From: JACNKJ01 sp964344565
GTDB taxonomy: Bacteria; Krumholzibacteriota; Krumholzibacteriia; JACNKJ01
Length of the DNA: 64,000 bases
NCBI GenBank assembly: GCA_964344565.1
Contig: CAYFNT010000017.1
Coordinates: 1 to 64,000 of the forward strand
Direction of reading: 5' to 3'
Below are positions 51,924 to 60,558 of the stretch, piece by piece. Numbering within the stretch: position 1 is the first letter of the stretch; each line of letters begins with the position of its first letter. The notes under the pieces were generated by a model. It did not search any database. It was not told where the DNA came from and saw only the letters and a list, made by a program, of their open reading frames with translations. The position numbers and the translations under genes are program-made.

Positions 51924-52081
51924 GGGGGCCTCCGGCAAGTAAAGTATTTTGACAGTTCAATACCTTAGCAGAGCCCGGAGGATCCGGCAAGCCCCCAAAG
52001 GCTTGCCCGGTCACGATTTCCGCTGGATGCGGGACCGGTCAGACACTACAATTCCGGGGCCTCAAAATCGAAAGGAATCCC

Positions 52082-52891
52082 ATGAAAGCGTTTCGTCGCC
52101 TGGCCCTGGCGGCCCTGGTCATAGGCCTGGCGGGCTGCAGCCTGGACGACCCCTACGAGCCGGAGCCGGAGGAGAGCTTCGAGAACCACTACGTGCCCGG
52201 CGACTACGCGAGCATCGGCGATGCCGTCGCCGCCGCGGTCACCTGGGACACCATCCGCGTGGCACCCGGCGTCTACGAGGAGAGCTTCACCCTGCCGCCG
52301 GACGTGCTGCTCTTCGGCGCGGCGGCCGACCGCTGCTCCATCCTCGGACAGGTGACCATCGCCGGCTCGACCCTGGACACCCGCTTCGAAGGCGTCTACG
52401 TGAGCAACGAGGCCGGCAGCGGGCTCGTGCTTCAGGACGCCGACGTGCAGGTGAGCCACTGCGCCTTCGAGGACTGCATGGACGCGGGCATCGAGATCGT
52501 CGGCAACAGCGCCAGCGAGATCGACGGCTGCCTCATCACGGGCAATGGCCGCGGCCTGCTCATTCGCGACGCGGACCAGCCCGGTCACTACTGGGATTTC
52601 GACCACGATTTCGGAACCGCGCCCAAGATCACCAGCTCGAACCTCTTCGACAACGGCGGCGAGGGCGAGGAGTCCATCAACATCGTCTTCCAGAACATCA
52701 GCGCTCCGGACACCATCGGCGTGAGCGGCAACTTCTGGGGCTACATGCCCGCGGGACCCCGAACCGCCGACCTGACCATCTACGACGCCAAGGACGGCCC
52801 GCCCCACGCCAACGGCTACGCCGACACCGAGAAGGAGGGCGTGGGCTTCCTCACCAGTCCTCACACCCTGGATTGGGAATGGGACGACTAG
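52082..52891 (+). CDS. Right-handed beta-helix lipoprotein
   Basis: 269 residues. Signal peptide with lipobox ALVIGLAGC. Then YVPGDYASIGDAVAAAVTWD and IRVAPGVYEESFTLPPDVLL, the opening of a beta-helix like those in the first 9 kb. Helix coils at about 80-210 read VSHCAFEDCMDAGIEIVGNS and IDGCLITGNGRGLLIRD. Near the end NFWGYMPAGPRTADL resembles the NosD-type cap. It has no FlgD module and no short tail, as fits a lipid-anchored form. Its 3' end overlaps the apbE start by 13 bases. Ligand unknown. Confidence 0.82.
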   Translation: MKAFRRLALAALVIGLAGCSLDDPYEPEPEESFENHYVPGDYASIGDAVAAAVTWDTIRVAPGVYEESFTLPPDVLLFGAAADRCSILGQVTIAGSTLDTRFEGVYVSNEAGSGLVLQDADVQVSHCAFEDCMDAGIEIVGNSASEIDGCLITGNGRGLLIRDADQPGHYWDFDHDFGTAPKITSSNLFDNGGEGEESINIVFQNISAPDTIGVSGNFWGYMPAGPRTADLTIYDAKDGPPHANGYADTEKEGVGFLTSPHTLDWEWDD

Positions 52892-53934
52892 TCGCGGCGT
52901 TTCTCGCACTGGCTCTCCTCGCCTGCGCACCGGGAGAGAAGGAGCATCGGCGGGACTACGCCGTCATGGGCACCCAGGCCTCCTGTCGCGTCTTCACCGA
53001 TGACGCGGGTCTGGCCGCCGAGGCCTTCGACCGGGTGGCCGCCGTCTTCGATTCGGTGAACACGCTCATGAGCACCTGGAGCGCCGACTCGGAGATCTCG
53101 CGTCTCAACCGCGCCCCCGCCGATTCGGCCTTCACCCTGTCCCCCTGGATGGTCGACTGCCTGCACCTGTCGGTGAAACTGCAGAGGCGCACGGGCGGAG
53201 CCTTCGACGCCACCGCCGAGCCGCTCATGCGGCTCTGGGGATTCTATCGTCGGGAAGGGCGCCTGCCCTCCCCCATGGAAATCGCCGGCGCGCGAAAGAG
53301 CATGGGACAGTTCTACCTCGACGATGCCTGGGGCAAGCTCACCAAGAACGCCGACGCCACGGCCTTCGACCTGGGCGGCATCGCCAAGGGTTTCGCGGTG
53401 AAGAAGTGTGAAGAGGCCCTGGCGGATCTCGGCCTGGCCAAGGCTCTGGTGGATCTGGGGGGCAACATGGCCTGCCTGGGCGCGCCGCCGGGCAAGACGG
53501 CCTGGAGCGTGGGCATCCGCGATCCGCTGCGCAAGGACAAGCTCTTCGCCAGGGTCGAACTGTCGGGCGAGTCGGTGGCCACCAGCGGCAGCTACGAGCG
53601 TTTCGTTGAGATCGACGGGCGCCGCTACGGGCACATCATGAACCCGGCCACGGGACGTCCCGCCGAGGGGCTGCTCAGCGCCACGGCCATCACCGCCGAC
53701 GCGGCGCTGGCCGATGGGCTGTCCACCGCGCTCTTCGTGCTCGGGCCCGATGGCGCCCGGGGATTGCTGGCGGAGGCCTATCCCCAGGTGGATGCGGTAC
53801 TGGTGATTCCGGCGGACGATGGCGACATGCCGAATGTGTGGATCACACCGGGATTGCAGGGGCGATTCGAGTTGCTACCGGATTACGAAGGCGAGTACGT
53901 GATTGTATCCCCGAGGGAGGCGGAGCAGGACTGA
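52879..53934 (+). CDS. apbE: FAD:protein FMN transferase (ApbE), lipoprotein
   Basis: 351 residues from ATG 52879, inside the end of the previous gene. Lipobox ALALLACAPG. ApbE attaches FMN to Thr/Ser of flavoproteins such as RnfD, RnfG and the Nqr proteins. Motifs: YAVMGTQASCRVF, VNTLMSTWSADSEISRLNRA, FDATAEPLMRLWGF, ADATAFDLGGIAKGFAVKKC, then LVDLGGNMACLG and YGHIMNPATGRPAEGLLSAT. Rnf genes with FMN-attachment motifs lie 1.4 kb downstream, so RnfD and RnfG are the likely substrates. Acts in the periplasm. Confidence 0.94.
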   Translation: MGRLVAAFLALALLACAPGEKEHRRDYAVMGTQASCRVFTDDAGLAAEAFDRVAAVFDSVNTLMSTWSADSEISRLNRAPADSAFTLSPWMVDCLHLSVKLQRRTGGAFDATAEPLMRLWGFYRREGRLPSPMEIAGARKSMGQFYLDDAWGKLTKNADATAFDLGGIAKGFAVKKCEEALADLGLAKALVDLGGNMACLGAPPGKTAWSVGIRDPLRKDKLFARVELSGESVATSGSYERFVEIDGRRYGHIMNPATGRPAEGLLSATAITADAALADGLSTALFVLGPDGARGLLAEAYPQVDAVLVIPADDGDMPNVWITPGLQGRFELLPDYEGEYVIVSPREAEQD

Positions 53935-53975
53935 GTCGGTGACGGGGTTTAACCCAAGAGATCCAGGAGGGCACC

Positions 53976-54635
53976 GTGAATCGAATCGCGATCCTAACTC
54001 TCTTCTTGGCCGTGATCCAGACGGCCGCTTTCGCCACCGCCCCGCCTCTGGGCGCGTTCGAGGGACGGCGACTCTTCAACTCCCACTGCCTGCTCTGTCA
54101 TGGTCCCGAAGGAAGGGGCGATGGGCCCCTCGCCAAGAAACTCGGCCTTGCACCCGCCGACCTCAAGGTGACGGTGCGGTCCCGCAGCAACACCATCCTG
54201 AAGAAGATCATTTCCGGTGAAGGAGGACAGACCATCACCGGCAGGGACCGGCACAACCTGGTCACCGAGTCCATGCCTGAATGGGGAAACGTCTTCACCG
54301 AGGATCAGATCGAGGCGATCATCGCCTACATGCGCTTCATGGGACGGTCCAAGCACCCCCTGGCCGGCGATCCGGAAATCGGTCAGAACCTCTACCGCAA
54401 GTACTGCCTGATCTGCCATGGTGACGAGGGCATGGGCGATGGAATCATGGCGGGGCTCATGAACCTCTATCCCAGGGATCTCAGCAATCCGGTGCTGCTC
54501 GACGCTCGCAGCAATGGGGAGTTGAGGACCGCCATCCTCGATGGAACCGGGGAATACATGCCGGGCTGGCGGGACCTGCTCGACGAGCAAGAGGTCGACG
54601 GTCTGATCAGCTACATCCGGCTTCTGGGGCAGTGA
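53976..54635 (+). CDS. Dihaem cytochrome c
   Basis: 219 residues from GTG 53976 (AGGAGGGCACC site). Signal peptide MNRIAILTLFLAVIQTAAFA. Two cytochrome c domains: NSHCLLCHGPEGRGDGPLAK near residue 38 and KYCLICHGDEGMGDGIMAGL near 145. Each is a CxxCH haem-binding site followed by the distal Met-type region (MPEWGNVFTEDQIEAIIAYM and MPGWRDLLDEQEVDGLISYI). A periplasmic electron carrier. It stands 41 bases after apbE and in front of the convergent rnf operon, suggesting a link to membrane electron transport, not proven. Confidence 0.92.
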   Translation: MNRIAILTLFLAVIQTAAFATAPPLGAFEGRRLFNSHCLLCHGPEGRGDGPLAKKLGLAPADLKVTVRSRSNTILKKIISGEGGQTITGRDRHNLVTESMPEWGNVFTEDQIEAIIAYMRFMGRSKHPLAGDPEIGQNLYRKYCLICHGDEGMGDGIMAGLMNLYPRDLSNPVLLDARSNGELRTAILDGTGEYMPGWRDLLDEQEVDGLISYIRLLGQ

Positions 54636-54641
54636 GACCGT

Positions 54642-54842
54642 TCAACCTGCGATTTCCCGCGCGATCCACAGTGGCAGGATGATGTAGAGGATCGTGTCCC
54701 GCACGAGGTAGTAGAGGAAGATCGCCGCGCCCACCTTCCATCCGTAGCGCTTGAAGTAGTAGGCCATTTTCGCTCGGACCTTGCGATAGCGCCGGCCCAG
54801 GAATCCGCCGCGAGGCTTCTCCTCACTCGGCGATGACTTCAT
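54642..54842 (-). CDS. Small membrane protein
   Basis: 66 residues. A basic N-terminus (RGGFLGRRYRKVRAKMAYYF) precedes one hydrophobic helix (VGAAIFLYYLVRDTILYIIL). The ATG lies in the last codons of the monooxygenase gene, overlapping it by 20 bases, with GGAG 4 bases upstream, so translation is coupled. No family recognised. Small size leaves some doubt. Confidence 0.6.
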   Translation of the reverse strand: MKSSPSEEKPRGGFLGRRYRKVRAKMAYYFKRYGWKVGAAIFLYYLVRDTILYIILPLWIAREIAG

Positions 54843-55128
54843 ACTTCTCCACCTTGGAGGTGAGCAGCATGTTGCCGTCGGCGTCGCGGAACTCGCCCAC
54901 GCGCTTATGCCCCTCGCGGAACTCGGGACTGTCCACCCATCCCTTGAAGCTCTCCTCGTTTTCCCAGTGGGTCACCACGAGGTATTCGTTCTCCGTGGTG
55001 GATTTCAGGATCTCGGCCCGGAGGAAACCGGGGCGGCGATCCACGGCCATGGCCCGGGTGCCGAAGTAGAGTTCGAACTTTTCCCGATGGGAATCGGGCA
55101 CGGTCATGCGGTTCATCATGACGAACAT
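54823..55128 (-). CDS. Antibiotic-biosynthesis-monooxygenase (ABM/HmoA-like) domain protein
   Basis: 101 residues, one ABM ferredoxin-like domain: MFVMMNRMTVPDSHREKFEL, FLRAEILKSTTENEYLVVTH, then WENEESFKGWVDSPEFREGH. The last block, with a Trp and a His, is the pattern of heme-degrading HmoA/IsdG-type proteins, though other ABM proteins have varied roles. GGAAGGAG lies upstream of the ATG. Coupled to the small membrane protein. Cytoplasmic. Confidence 0.85.
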   Translation of the reverse strand: MFVMMNRMTVPDSHREKFELYFGTRAMAVDRRPGFLRAEILKSTTENEYLVVTHWENEESFKGWVDSPEFREGHKRVGEFRDADGNMLLTSKVEKYEVIAE

Positions 55129-55215
55129 GGGGCTCCTTCCGCGAACTCGCTCGTGACAAGTTCGTGAACTAAGGTGTAGTTATTCCAATTTAATTTACGG
55201 CCCCGGAAAATCAAT

Positions 55216-55238
55216 ACCCCGGCCTGGGTGACCGGGGT
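55216..55238 (-). terminator. Hairpin after the rnf operon
   Basis: ACCCCGG / CCGGGGT with a 9-base loop, followed on the minus strand by ATTGATTTT. It lies past the 7-bp tandem array, about 140 bases from the rnfE stop. The T-run is imperfect. Confidence 0.5.
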
Positions 55239-55242
55239 TTGC

Positions 55243-55375
55243 CTGGCGACTGGAGACTGGAGACTGTCGTCTGGCGACTGGAGACTGGCGACTGGAGACT
55301 GTCGTCTGGCGACTGGAGACTGGCGACTGGAGACTGGAGACTGGCGACTGGAGACTGGCGACTGGAGACTGGCGA
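55243..55375. repeat. Tandem array of 19 copies of a 7-bp unit
   Basis: 133 bases made of CTGGCGA and CTGGAGA units with two CTGTCGT variants, ending at the last base before the rnfE stop codon. The order of variants shows a 14-bp higher unit. It is a minisatellite prone to slippage, in the 3' untranslated part of the rnf operon. Confidence 0.95.
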
Positions 55376-56047
55376 CTATTCAGGATCCATCTTGCAGAGC
55401 ACGCAGTTGCCGCAGTCCATCTCCCGCGGCGGCTCGTAGGCCTCGCCGGCGCGGATGGCGCGGCGCTCCTCGAGCTTGTTCATGCCCGCGAGCAGGAATC
55501 CCAGGCCCAGGAAGGCGCCGGGGGGCAGGATCATCACCAGGAAGGGCGGGAAGGCGGGACCCATGATGGGCCAGCCGAGCAGGGTACCTGAGCCCAGCAC
55601 TTCGCGCAGGCCGCCCAGGACCATCAGGCTCAGCGTGAAGCCCAGGCCCATGCCCAGGCCGTCGGCGAGCGAATGCACGACGCTGTTGCGGCTGGCGAAG
55701 GCTTCGGCCCTGCCGAGGATGATGCAGTTCACCACGATGAGCGGGATGAACAGGCCCAGGCTCTTGTGCAGCTCGTAGAAGAAGCCGTGCATGACCAGGT
55801 CGACCACCGTGACGAAGCTCGCGATCACCACGATGTAGGCCGGGATGCGAACCTTCTTCGGGATGAAGTTGCGCAGCAGCGACACGATGAGATTGCTCAT
55901 CAGCAGCACGAAGGTGGAGGCCAGTCCCATGCCCAGGCCGTTCTCCACCGAGGTGGTCACGGCCAGCACCGGGCAGAGGCCCAGCATGAGGCGAAGGACC
56001 GGGTTCTCTTTCCAGATGCCCCTGCTGAAGATGCTCGCGAGGCTCAT
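55376..56047 (-). CDS. rnfE: Rnf complex subunit RnfE
   Basis: 223 residues, six membrane helices of the RnfE/NqrD type: ENPVLRLMLGLCPVLAVTTS, IPLIVVNCIILGRAEAFASR and the helix after GPAFPPFLVMILPPGAFLGL. The conserved membrane Cys (LGLCPVLA and VVNCIILGRAEAF) can bind the intramembrane iron cluster known in Nqr and Rnf. The end adds DCGNCVLCKMDPE, a CxxCxxC run not part of the core family as I know it. It overlaps rnfG by four bases. Confidence 0.95.
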   Translation of the reverse strand: MSLASIFSRGIWKENPVLRLMLGLCPVLAVTTSVENGLGMGLASTFVLLMSNLIVSLLRNFIPKKVRIPAYIVVIASFVTVVDLVMHGFFYELHKSLGLFIPLIVVNCIILGRAEAFASRNSVVHSLADGLGMGLGFTLSLMVLGGLREVLGSGTLLGWPIMGPAFPPFLVMILPPGAFLGLGFLLAGMNKLEERRAIRAGEAYEPPREMDCGNCVLCKMDPE

Positions 56048-56622
56048 GCATCCACCTCCCCCGCCGCCGAAAGCCGCGGCAGATCTACCTGGAACTGGCG
56101 GAGGGCCCGCTCCACCGCGTCGGCCAGCGCGCGGCCCGTGACCGTGGCGCCGGTCACCGCGTCGATGTCGCCGCCGTCCTGCACGACACGCCAGTCGGTG
56201 CCGCCGAAGGTCTTGCCCCCGAAGAAATCGGCGAGCATGTCGGGATCGGCGTAGTTCGAGCCCAGGCCCGGCGTTTCGGCATGGCGCAGGATGCGCATGC
56301 CCGCCACCGCGCCGGCGGCGTCCACGCCGATCATCACTTCGATCTCGCCGGAGTAGCCCAATTGTGTGAGCCCGCGGAAGGCCCATCCGATCACTTCCTC
56401 GCCTTCCATGGCGGGATAGTACTCCCGGTCCTCCAGGGTCACCGCGCTGGCTCCTGGATCGTTGTCATGGGCGGGCAACACCGCGATGACCGCCTCCATC
56501 TTGGCCGCGTACTCCGCGGCGGCGATGGGCTCGGCGGTGAAGCTGGCCACCTGGCTGAGGGCCAGGGCCGCCACCGCGCAGATCAGCGCCAGGCGCAGCG
56601 AGAGGTTCATGGCTTCCTTCAT
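56044..56622 (-). CDS. rnfG: Rnf complex subunit RnfG (FMN-binding)
   Basis: 192 residues. One N-terminal membrane helix (LALICAVAALALSQVASF), then a periplasmic FMN-binding domain. ApbE attaches FMN to Thr in the motif (S/D)GATxT, here VTGATVTGRALADAVERAL near residue 162. Other markers are MRILRHAETPGLGSNYAD and DFFGGKTFGG. Its start overlaps the end of rnfD and its end overlaps rnfE, both by four bases. Confidence 0.94.
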   Translation of the reverse strand: MKEAMNLSLRLALICAVAALALSQVASFTAEPIAAAEYAAKMEAVIAVLPAHDNDPGASAVTLEDREYYPAMEGEEVIGWAFRGLTQLGYSGEIEVMIGVDAAGAVAGMRILRHAETPGLGSNYADPDMLADFFGGKTFGGTDWRVVQDGGDIDAVTGATVTGRALADAVERALRQFQVDLPRLSAAGEVDA

Positions 56623-57635
56623 GCCGCCTCCTCGTAGATCTTGCGCGCGGCGCCGAAGACCTTGGGCTTGGTGGCGCGGTCGATGAGCGGCGTGGCCGCG
56701 TTCATTAGAAGGATGGCGAAGCTCACGCCCTCGGGGTAGCCGCCCCAGAGTCGAATCACCGCCGTGAGCAGGCCGCAACCGATGCCGAAGATGAGCATCC
56801 CCTTGCGGGTGACGGGGCTGGTGACCATGTCGGTGGCCATGAAGAATGCGCCCAGGAAGAGACCGCCCGAGAGCACGTGATAGACGGGGCTGGCGTAGGC
56901 GTCCGGCGCCGCCCAGTGGGCGATGCCGGTGATGAGCGCCACCGTGGCGATCATGGTCACGGGGATCTGCCAGCGGATGAGTCCCTTCCAGAGCAGGAAG
57001 ATGCCGCCAAGCAGCAGGGCCAGCACGCTCACCTCGCCGAGGCTGCCGCCGCGGGCGCCGATGAGCAGGTCCCAGATCGGTGTCAGCTCGACTTCTCCAA
57101 GCGGCTTGCCCAGGGCGATGGCCTCGCTGAGCGCCCCCAGGGGCGTGGCGCCGGTCTCCGCGTCGATGACCGTGGGGCCGGCGGGGCGCGCCCAGGTGGT
57201 CATCTGCACCGGGAAGGAGATGAGCAGGAAGACGCGGGCCACCAGGGCCGGATTGAAGGGGTTGGTGCCGAGGCCACCGAAGACCTGCTTGCCCATGATC
57301 ACGGCGATGAAGGAGCCGACCAGGATCATCCATGTCGGCACGCCGGAGGGCAGGTTCATGGCCAGCAGAATCGCCGTCACCAGCGCGCTGCCGTCGCCGA
57401 TGCCGCCGGGACGCCCCAGCAGCTTCAGGAAGGCCCATTCGAAGACCAGGCAACCCAGCACGGCCACCATGGTCACCCGCAGGGCCTGAAGGCCGAAGAA
57501 CCAGAAGCCCACGAGCAGAGCGGGCACGAGCGAAATGAGCACCAGGCGCATGATGCGCGGCACGTCCATGCCCGCGTGGATGTGGGGCGAAGAGCTGACG
57601 ATCAGCTCGGGAGTTTTCTTTTCTTCGTCGCTCAT
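56619..57635 (-). CDS. rnfD: Rnf complex subunit RnfD (FMN-binding)
   Basis: 338 residues with about nine membrane helices of the RnfD/NqrB type. The FMN-attachment motif is DAETGATPLGALSEAIALGK near residue 180, and GTNPFNPALVARVFLLISFP near 140 and FFMATDMVTSPVTRKGMLIF near 270 are family blocks. It starts with SPHIHAGMDVPRIM. It overlaps rnfC by one base (TGATG) and rnfG by four. Confidence 0.95.
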   Translation of the reverse strand: MSDEEKKTPELIVSSSPHIHAGMDVPRIMRLVLISLVPALLVGFWFFGLQALRVTMVAVLGCLVFEWAFLKLLGRPGGIGDGSALVTAILLAMNLPSGVPTWMILVGSFIAVIMGKQVFGGLGTNPFNPALVARVFLLISFPVQMTTWARPAGPTVIDAETGATPLGALSEAIALGKPLGEVELTPIWDLLIGARGGSLGEVSVLALLLGGIFLLWKGLIRWQIPVTMIATVALITGIAHWAAPDAYASPVYHVLSGGLFLGAFFMATDMVTSPVTRKGMLIFGIGCGLLTAVIRLWGGYPEGVSFAILLMNAATPLIDRATKPKVFGAARKIYEEAA

Positions 57636-58948
57636 CAACTCGCCTTCTGTTTCATCTGACGAAGTTCGGCCTTGCCGCGCCGGAAGAGCTGCACGAGGGG
57701 TCGGTAGCTCGGGCAGACGTAGGCGCAGCTTCCGCACTCGATGCAGTCGAGCACGTGGTAGTCGTCCATGTCGGCGAAGCGACCGCGCTCGGACTGCACG
57801 CCGAGCACGCTGGGCACCAGTCCCATGGGACAGGCATCCACGCAGTTGCCGCACTTGATGCAGGGGCCGGCCAGGAACTCGTCCACCTCGCTCTCGCGCA
57901 GGCAGAGGATGCCGCTGGTGCCCTTGATGAGCGGCACCTCCAGGCTGTGCTGGCCGGCGCCCATCATGGGTCCGCCGAAGATGATCTTGCCGATGCCCTC
58001 GGTCAGGCCACCGCAGAAATCGATGACCTCCTCGAGGGGCGTGCCCACGCGGAAGAGCAGGTTCGTGGGCCGCGCGATGCCCTCGCCGGTCACCGTGGCC
58101 ACGCGTTCGATGAGGGGACGCCCCTTCTCCACCGCTTCGTAGCTGGCCAGGGCCGTGGCCACGTTCTGGACCAGGCATCCCACGTCCATGGGCAGTCCGC
58201 CCGGCGGCACCTTGCGGCCGGTGAGGGCGTAGATGAGGTGCTTCTCCGAACCCTGGGGATACTTGGTCTCCAGGGCCTGGAACTCGAGGTCCAGGTCGGG
58301 CGGGCAGGCGGCCTTCATGGCGGCCAGCGCATCCATCTTGTTGTCCTCGACGCCCACGTAGCCCTTGGTGACACCGAGCACCTTCATGAAGAGCCCCACC
58401 CCTTCGAGGATCTCGCGGGGGCGCTCGAGCATGAGGCGATGGTCGCTGGTCAGATAGGGCTCGCACTCGGCGGCGTTGAGCACGAAGGCGTCGATCTTCT
58501 TGTCCTTGGGCGGGCTGAGTTTCACGTGGGTTGGAAAGGTCGCGCCGCCCATGCCCACCATGCCGGCATGTTGGAGCAGGCCCTTGATGATGTCCGCGTC
58601 CATGCTGCGCCAGTCGCCGCGGCGCGCGATGTCGTCGGCCCAGGCATCCTCGCCGTCGGCCACGATCTCGATGGCCTCCTGCACGTTTCCGAAGGGATGA
58701 GGGAAGGCCTTCACGCTTTTCACCTTGCCGCTGGTGGGCGCGTGGACCGGTGCGCTGACGAAACCCGTGGATTCCGTGAGGGCCTGTCCGCGCATGACCT
58801 CGTCGCCGCGGCCCACGATGGTCTTGCCCGGCGCGCCGAGGTGCTGGCTCACCGGCACCAGGTAGCGCTCGAGCAGGGGCATGGCCTCGGTGGGCGATTC
58901 GGCGGTGATCTTCTGATAGCGCGGGTGGATGCCGCCCTTGAATTTCAT
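57635..58948 (-). CDS. rnfC: Rnf complex subunit RnfC
   Basis: 437 residues, the peripheral subunit that binds NADH and FMN. Family blocks: FKGGIHPRYQKITAESP, HAGMVGMGGATFPTHVKLSP with the nucleotide site, LNAAECEPYLTSDHRLMLER, and GRKVPPGGLPMDVGCLVQNV. Two [4Fe-4S] ferredoxin motifs follow: CIKCGNCVDACPMGL and CIECGSCAYVCPSY. The end is short, without the repeat-rich tail of proteobacterial RnfC. The site AGGAGG precedes the ATG by 6 bases. Confidence 0.96.
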   Translation of the reverse strand: MKFKGGIHPRYQKITAESPTEAMPLLERYLVPVSQHLGAPGKTIVGRGDEVMRGQALTESTGFVSAPVHAPTSGKVKSVKAFPHPFGNVQEAIEIVADGEDAWADDIARRGDWRSMDADIIKGLLQHAGMVGMGGATFPTHVKLSPPKDKKIDAFVLNAAECEPYLTSDHRLMLERPREILEGVGLFMKVLGVTKGYVGVEDNKMDALAAMKAACPPDLDLEFQALETKYPQGSEKHLIYALTGRKVPPGGLPMDVGCLVQNVATALASYEAVEKGRPLIERVATVTGEGIARPTNLLFRVGTPLEEVIDFCGGLTEGIGKIIFGGPMMGAGQHSLEVPLIKGTSGILCLRESEVDEFLAGPCIKCGNCVDACPMGLVPSVLGVQSERGRFADMDDYHVLDCIECGSCAYVCPSYRPLVQLFRRGKAELRQMKQKAS

Positions 58949-58957
58949 GGCCGCCTC

Positions 58958-59770
58958 CTAGTGCACCGGGTCCGACGGCGATTTCAGGTCCAACACGGCG
59001 ATGGCTCCCGTGGCGCATTCGTCCACCAGGGCCGGATCGCTGGGAGGATCCTCGTAGTTCACGTGAGCTAGGAAGTCCTCCACGTAGATGTGCTCCTCGC
59101 CGGCCGCCTTTACGCACTTCTTGCAGCCGATGCAGGCGGCCGAGCAGGCCTTCTTGGCCGCGGCGCCCTTGTCCTTGTTGCTGCAGAGCACATGTACGGC
59201 GGCGCTTTCGGGCACCACCTGGATGAGGTCCTTGGGACAGGCCGCCACGCACTGCCCGCAGGCGGTGCAGCGTTCGGGAAAAACGTGGGCGATGCCTTCG
59301 GGTGTCATCTCGATGGCGCCGAAGCTGCAGGCATCGGCGCAGTCGCCCATGCCGAGGCATCCATAGGTGCAGCTCTTGGGACCGCCGCCCAGCAGGGCCG
59401 CGCTGCCGCAGGAGGCCATGCCGTTGTAGCGGAAGCGGTCGGGTGAGCGCTCACGGGTGCCCTGGCACATGATGAGCGCTACCTTGCGCTCCTTCTGCTC
59501 GAAGTCCAGACCCATGACCAGGGCCACCGAGGCCGCGGTTTCGGCGTCGCAGACCGGGCAGCCGTCGGGCGTGGCCTCGCCGCGCACCACGGCGGCGGCG
59601 AAGTCGGTGCAGCCGGCGTATCCGCACCCGCCGCAGTTGGCGCCGGGCAGGGTGTCGGAGATCTGCTCCTGCCGCGGGTCGACTTCCACGTGGAAGACGC
59701 GGGCGGCGATGGCGAGGCCCAGTCCGCTGACGAGTCCGAGTCCTGCGAGTACGGCTGTGGAGATCAGCAT
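58958..59770 (-). CDS. rnfB: Rnf complex subunit RnfB (multi-cluster ferredoxin)
   Basis: 270 residues. One N-terminal membrane helix (ISTAVLAGLGLVSGLGLAIA), then the Fe-S region LPGANCGGCGYAGCTDFAAA (first cluster), CTYGCLGMGDCADACSFGAI, CTACGQCVAACPKDLI, and CIGCKKCVKAAGEEH. The last motif has Ala where the fourth Cys is expected; an upstream or downstream Cys (CSAACIGC, DECATGAI) could supply it. RnfB passes electrons between ferredoxin and the membrane part. It lies 9 bases after rnfA. Confidence 0.95.
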   Translation of the reverse strand: MLISTAVLAGLGLVSGLGLAIAARVFHVEVDPRQEQISDTLPGANCGGCGYAGCTDFAAAVVRGEATPDGCPVCDAETAASVALVMGLDFEQKERKVALIMCQGTRERSPDRFRYNGMASCGSAALLGGGPKSCTYGCLGMGDCADACSFGAIEMTPEGIAHVFPERCTACGQCVAACPKDLIQVVPESAAVHVLCSNKDKGAAAKKACSAACIGCKKCVKAAGEEHIYVEDFLAHVNYEDPPSDPALVDECATGAIAVLDLKSPSDPVH

Positions 59771-59779
59771 GGCGCTCCT

Positions 59780-60355
59780 CTACTTGACCAGGCCCGCGAA
59801 GCCCATGAAACCGAGGGACAGGATGCCCGCCGTCACCAGCGCGATGGCCGTGCCCTTGAAGGCGCGGGGCGTGTCGGCCAGGTCGAGGGTTTCGCGGATG
59901 CCCGAGAAGAGAAGCAGGCTGAGCGCGAAGCCCAGGGCGCTGGCCGCGCCGAAGACGGTGGTCTGAATCAGGCCGTGGTCTTTTTGGATGTTCATCACCG
60001 CAACACCCAGCACCGCACAATTGGTCGTGATCAGGGGCAGGAAGATGCCGAGGGCCTGGTAGAGGCCGGGACTCAGTTTCTGCAGGGCCAGCTCCACCAG
60101 CTGCACCATCGACGCGATGATGAGGATGAAGGCGATGGTCTGCAGGAAGGCGAGGTCATAGGGCGCCAGCAGATGGTGGTAGACCAGCCAGCTGACGATG
60201 CTGGCCAGGACCATGACGAAGAGCACGGCGCCGCTCATGCCGACGGCCGTGCTGGTCTTCTTGGACACGCCCAGGAAGGGGCAGATACCCAGGAAGCGGG
60301 CCAACACCACGTTGTTGACGAGGACGGCGCTGATGACGAGAAGGATCAGATCCAT
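59780..60355 (-). CDS. rnfA: Rnf complex subunit RnfA
   Basis: 191 residues, six membrane helices, inverted-topology partner of RnfE. Conserved blocks: VNNVVLARFLGICPFLGVSK with the membrane Cys, and LPLITTNCAVLGVAVMN with the second Cys. It is first in the order rnfA-B-C-D-G-E, the order usual in proteobacteria. Rnf moves electrons between ferredoxin and NAD with sodium or proton transport. The upstream 240 bases hold two copies of the palindrome family. Confidence 0.96.
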   Translation of the reverse strand: MDLILLVISAVLVNNVVLARFLGICPFLGVSKKTSTAVGMSGAVLFVMVLASIVSWLVYHHLLAPYDLAFLQTIAFILIIASMVQLVELALQKLSPGLYQALGIFLPLITTNCAVLGVAVMNIQKDHGLIQTTVFGAASALGFALSLLLFSGIRETLDLADTPRAFKGTAIALVTAGILSLGFMGFAGLVK

Positions 60356-60468
60356 CGGGCCCCCTTGTGAATCATTTCACCCGAAGGCAGACAATTAAGC
60401 CATGGAACTCCTGTACATCAAGCGCAAATGTGAGTGGTGTTTACGGTATTGCGGGCCTCGGCTGGGAG

Positions 60469-60482
60469 TGCACACGTGTACA
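60469..60482. repeat. Dispersed palindrome, core TGCACACGTGTACA
   Basis: Upstream of rnfA. It shares ACACGTGTACAGTCCG with the copy inside the queG fusion. It is imperfect at one pair. Confidence 0.65.
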
Positions 60483-60558
60483 GTCCGAGCGCTAGAGGTA
60501 TGTCCCGCTCCCGTCAGGAAATCAGGCCTATACGCTTGATTTCTGGAGAGCGTGAGAG

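Noticed and set aside
55243..55375. CRISPR-like array
   Set aside because: The units are 7 bp with no spacers; it is a simple minisatellite.
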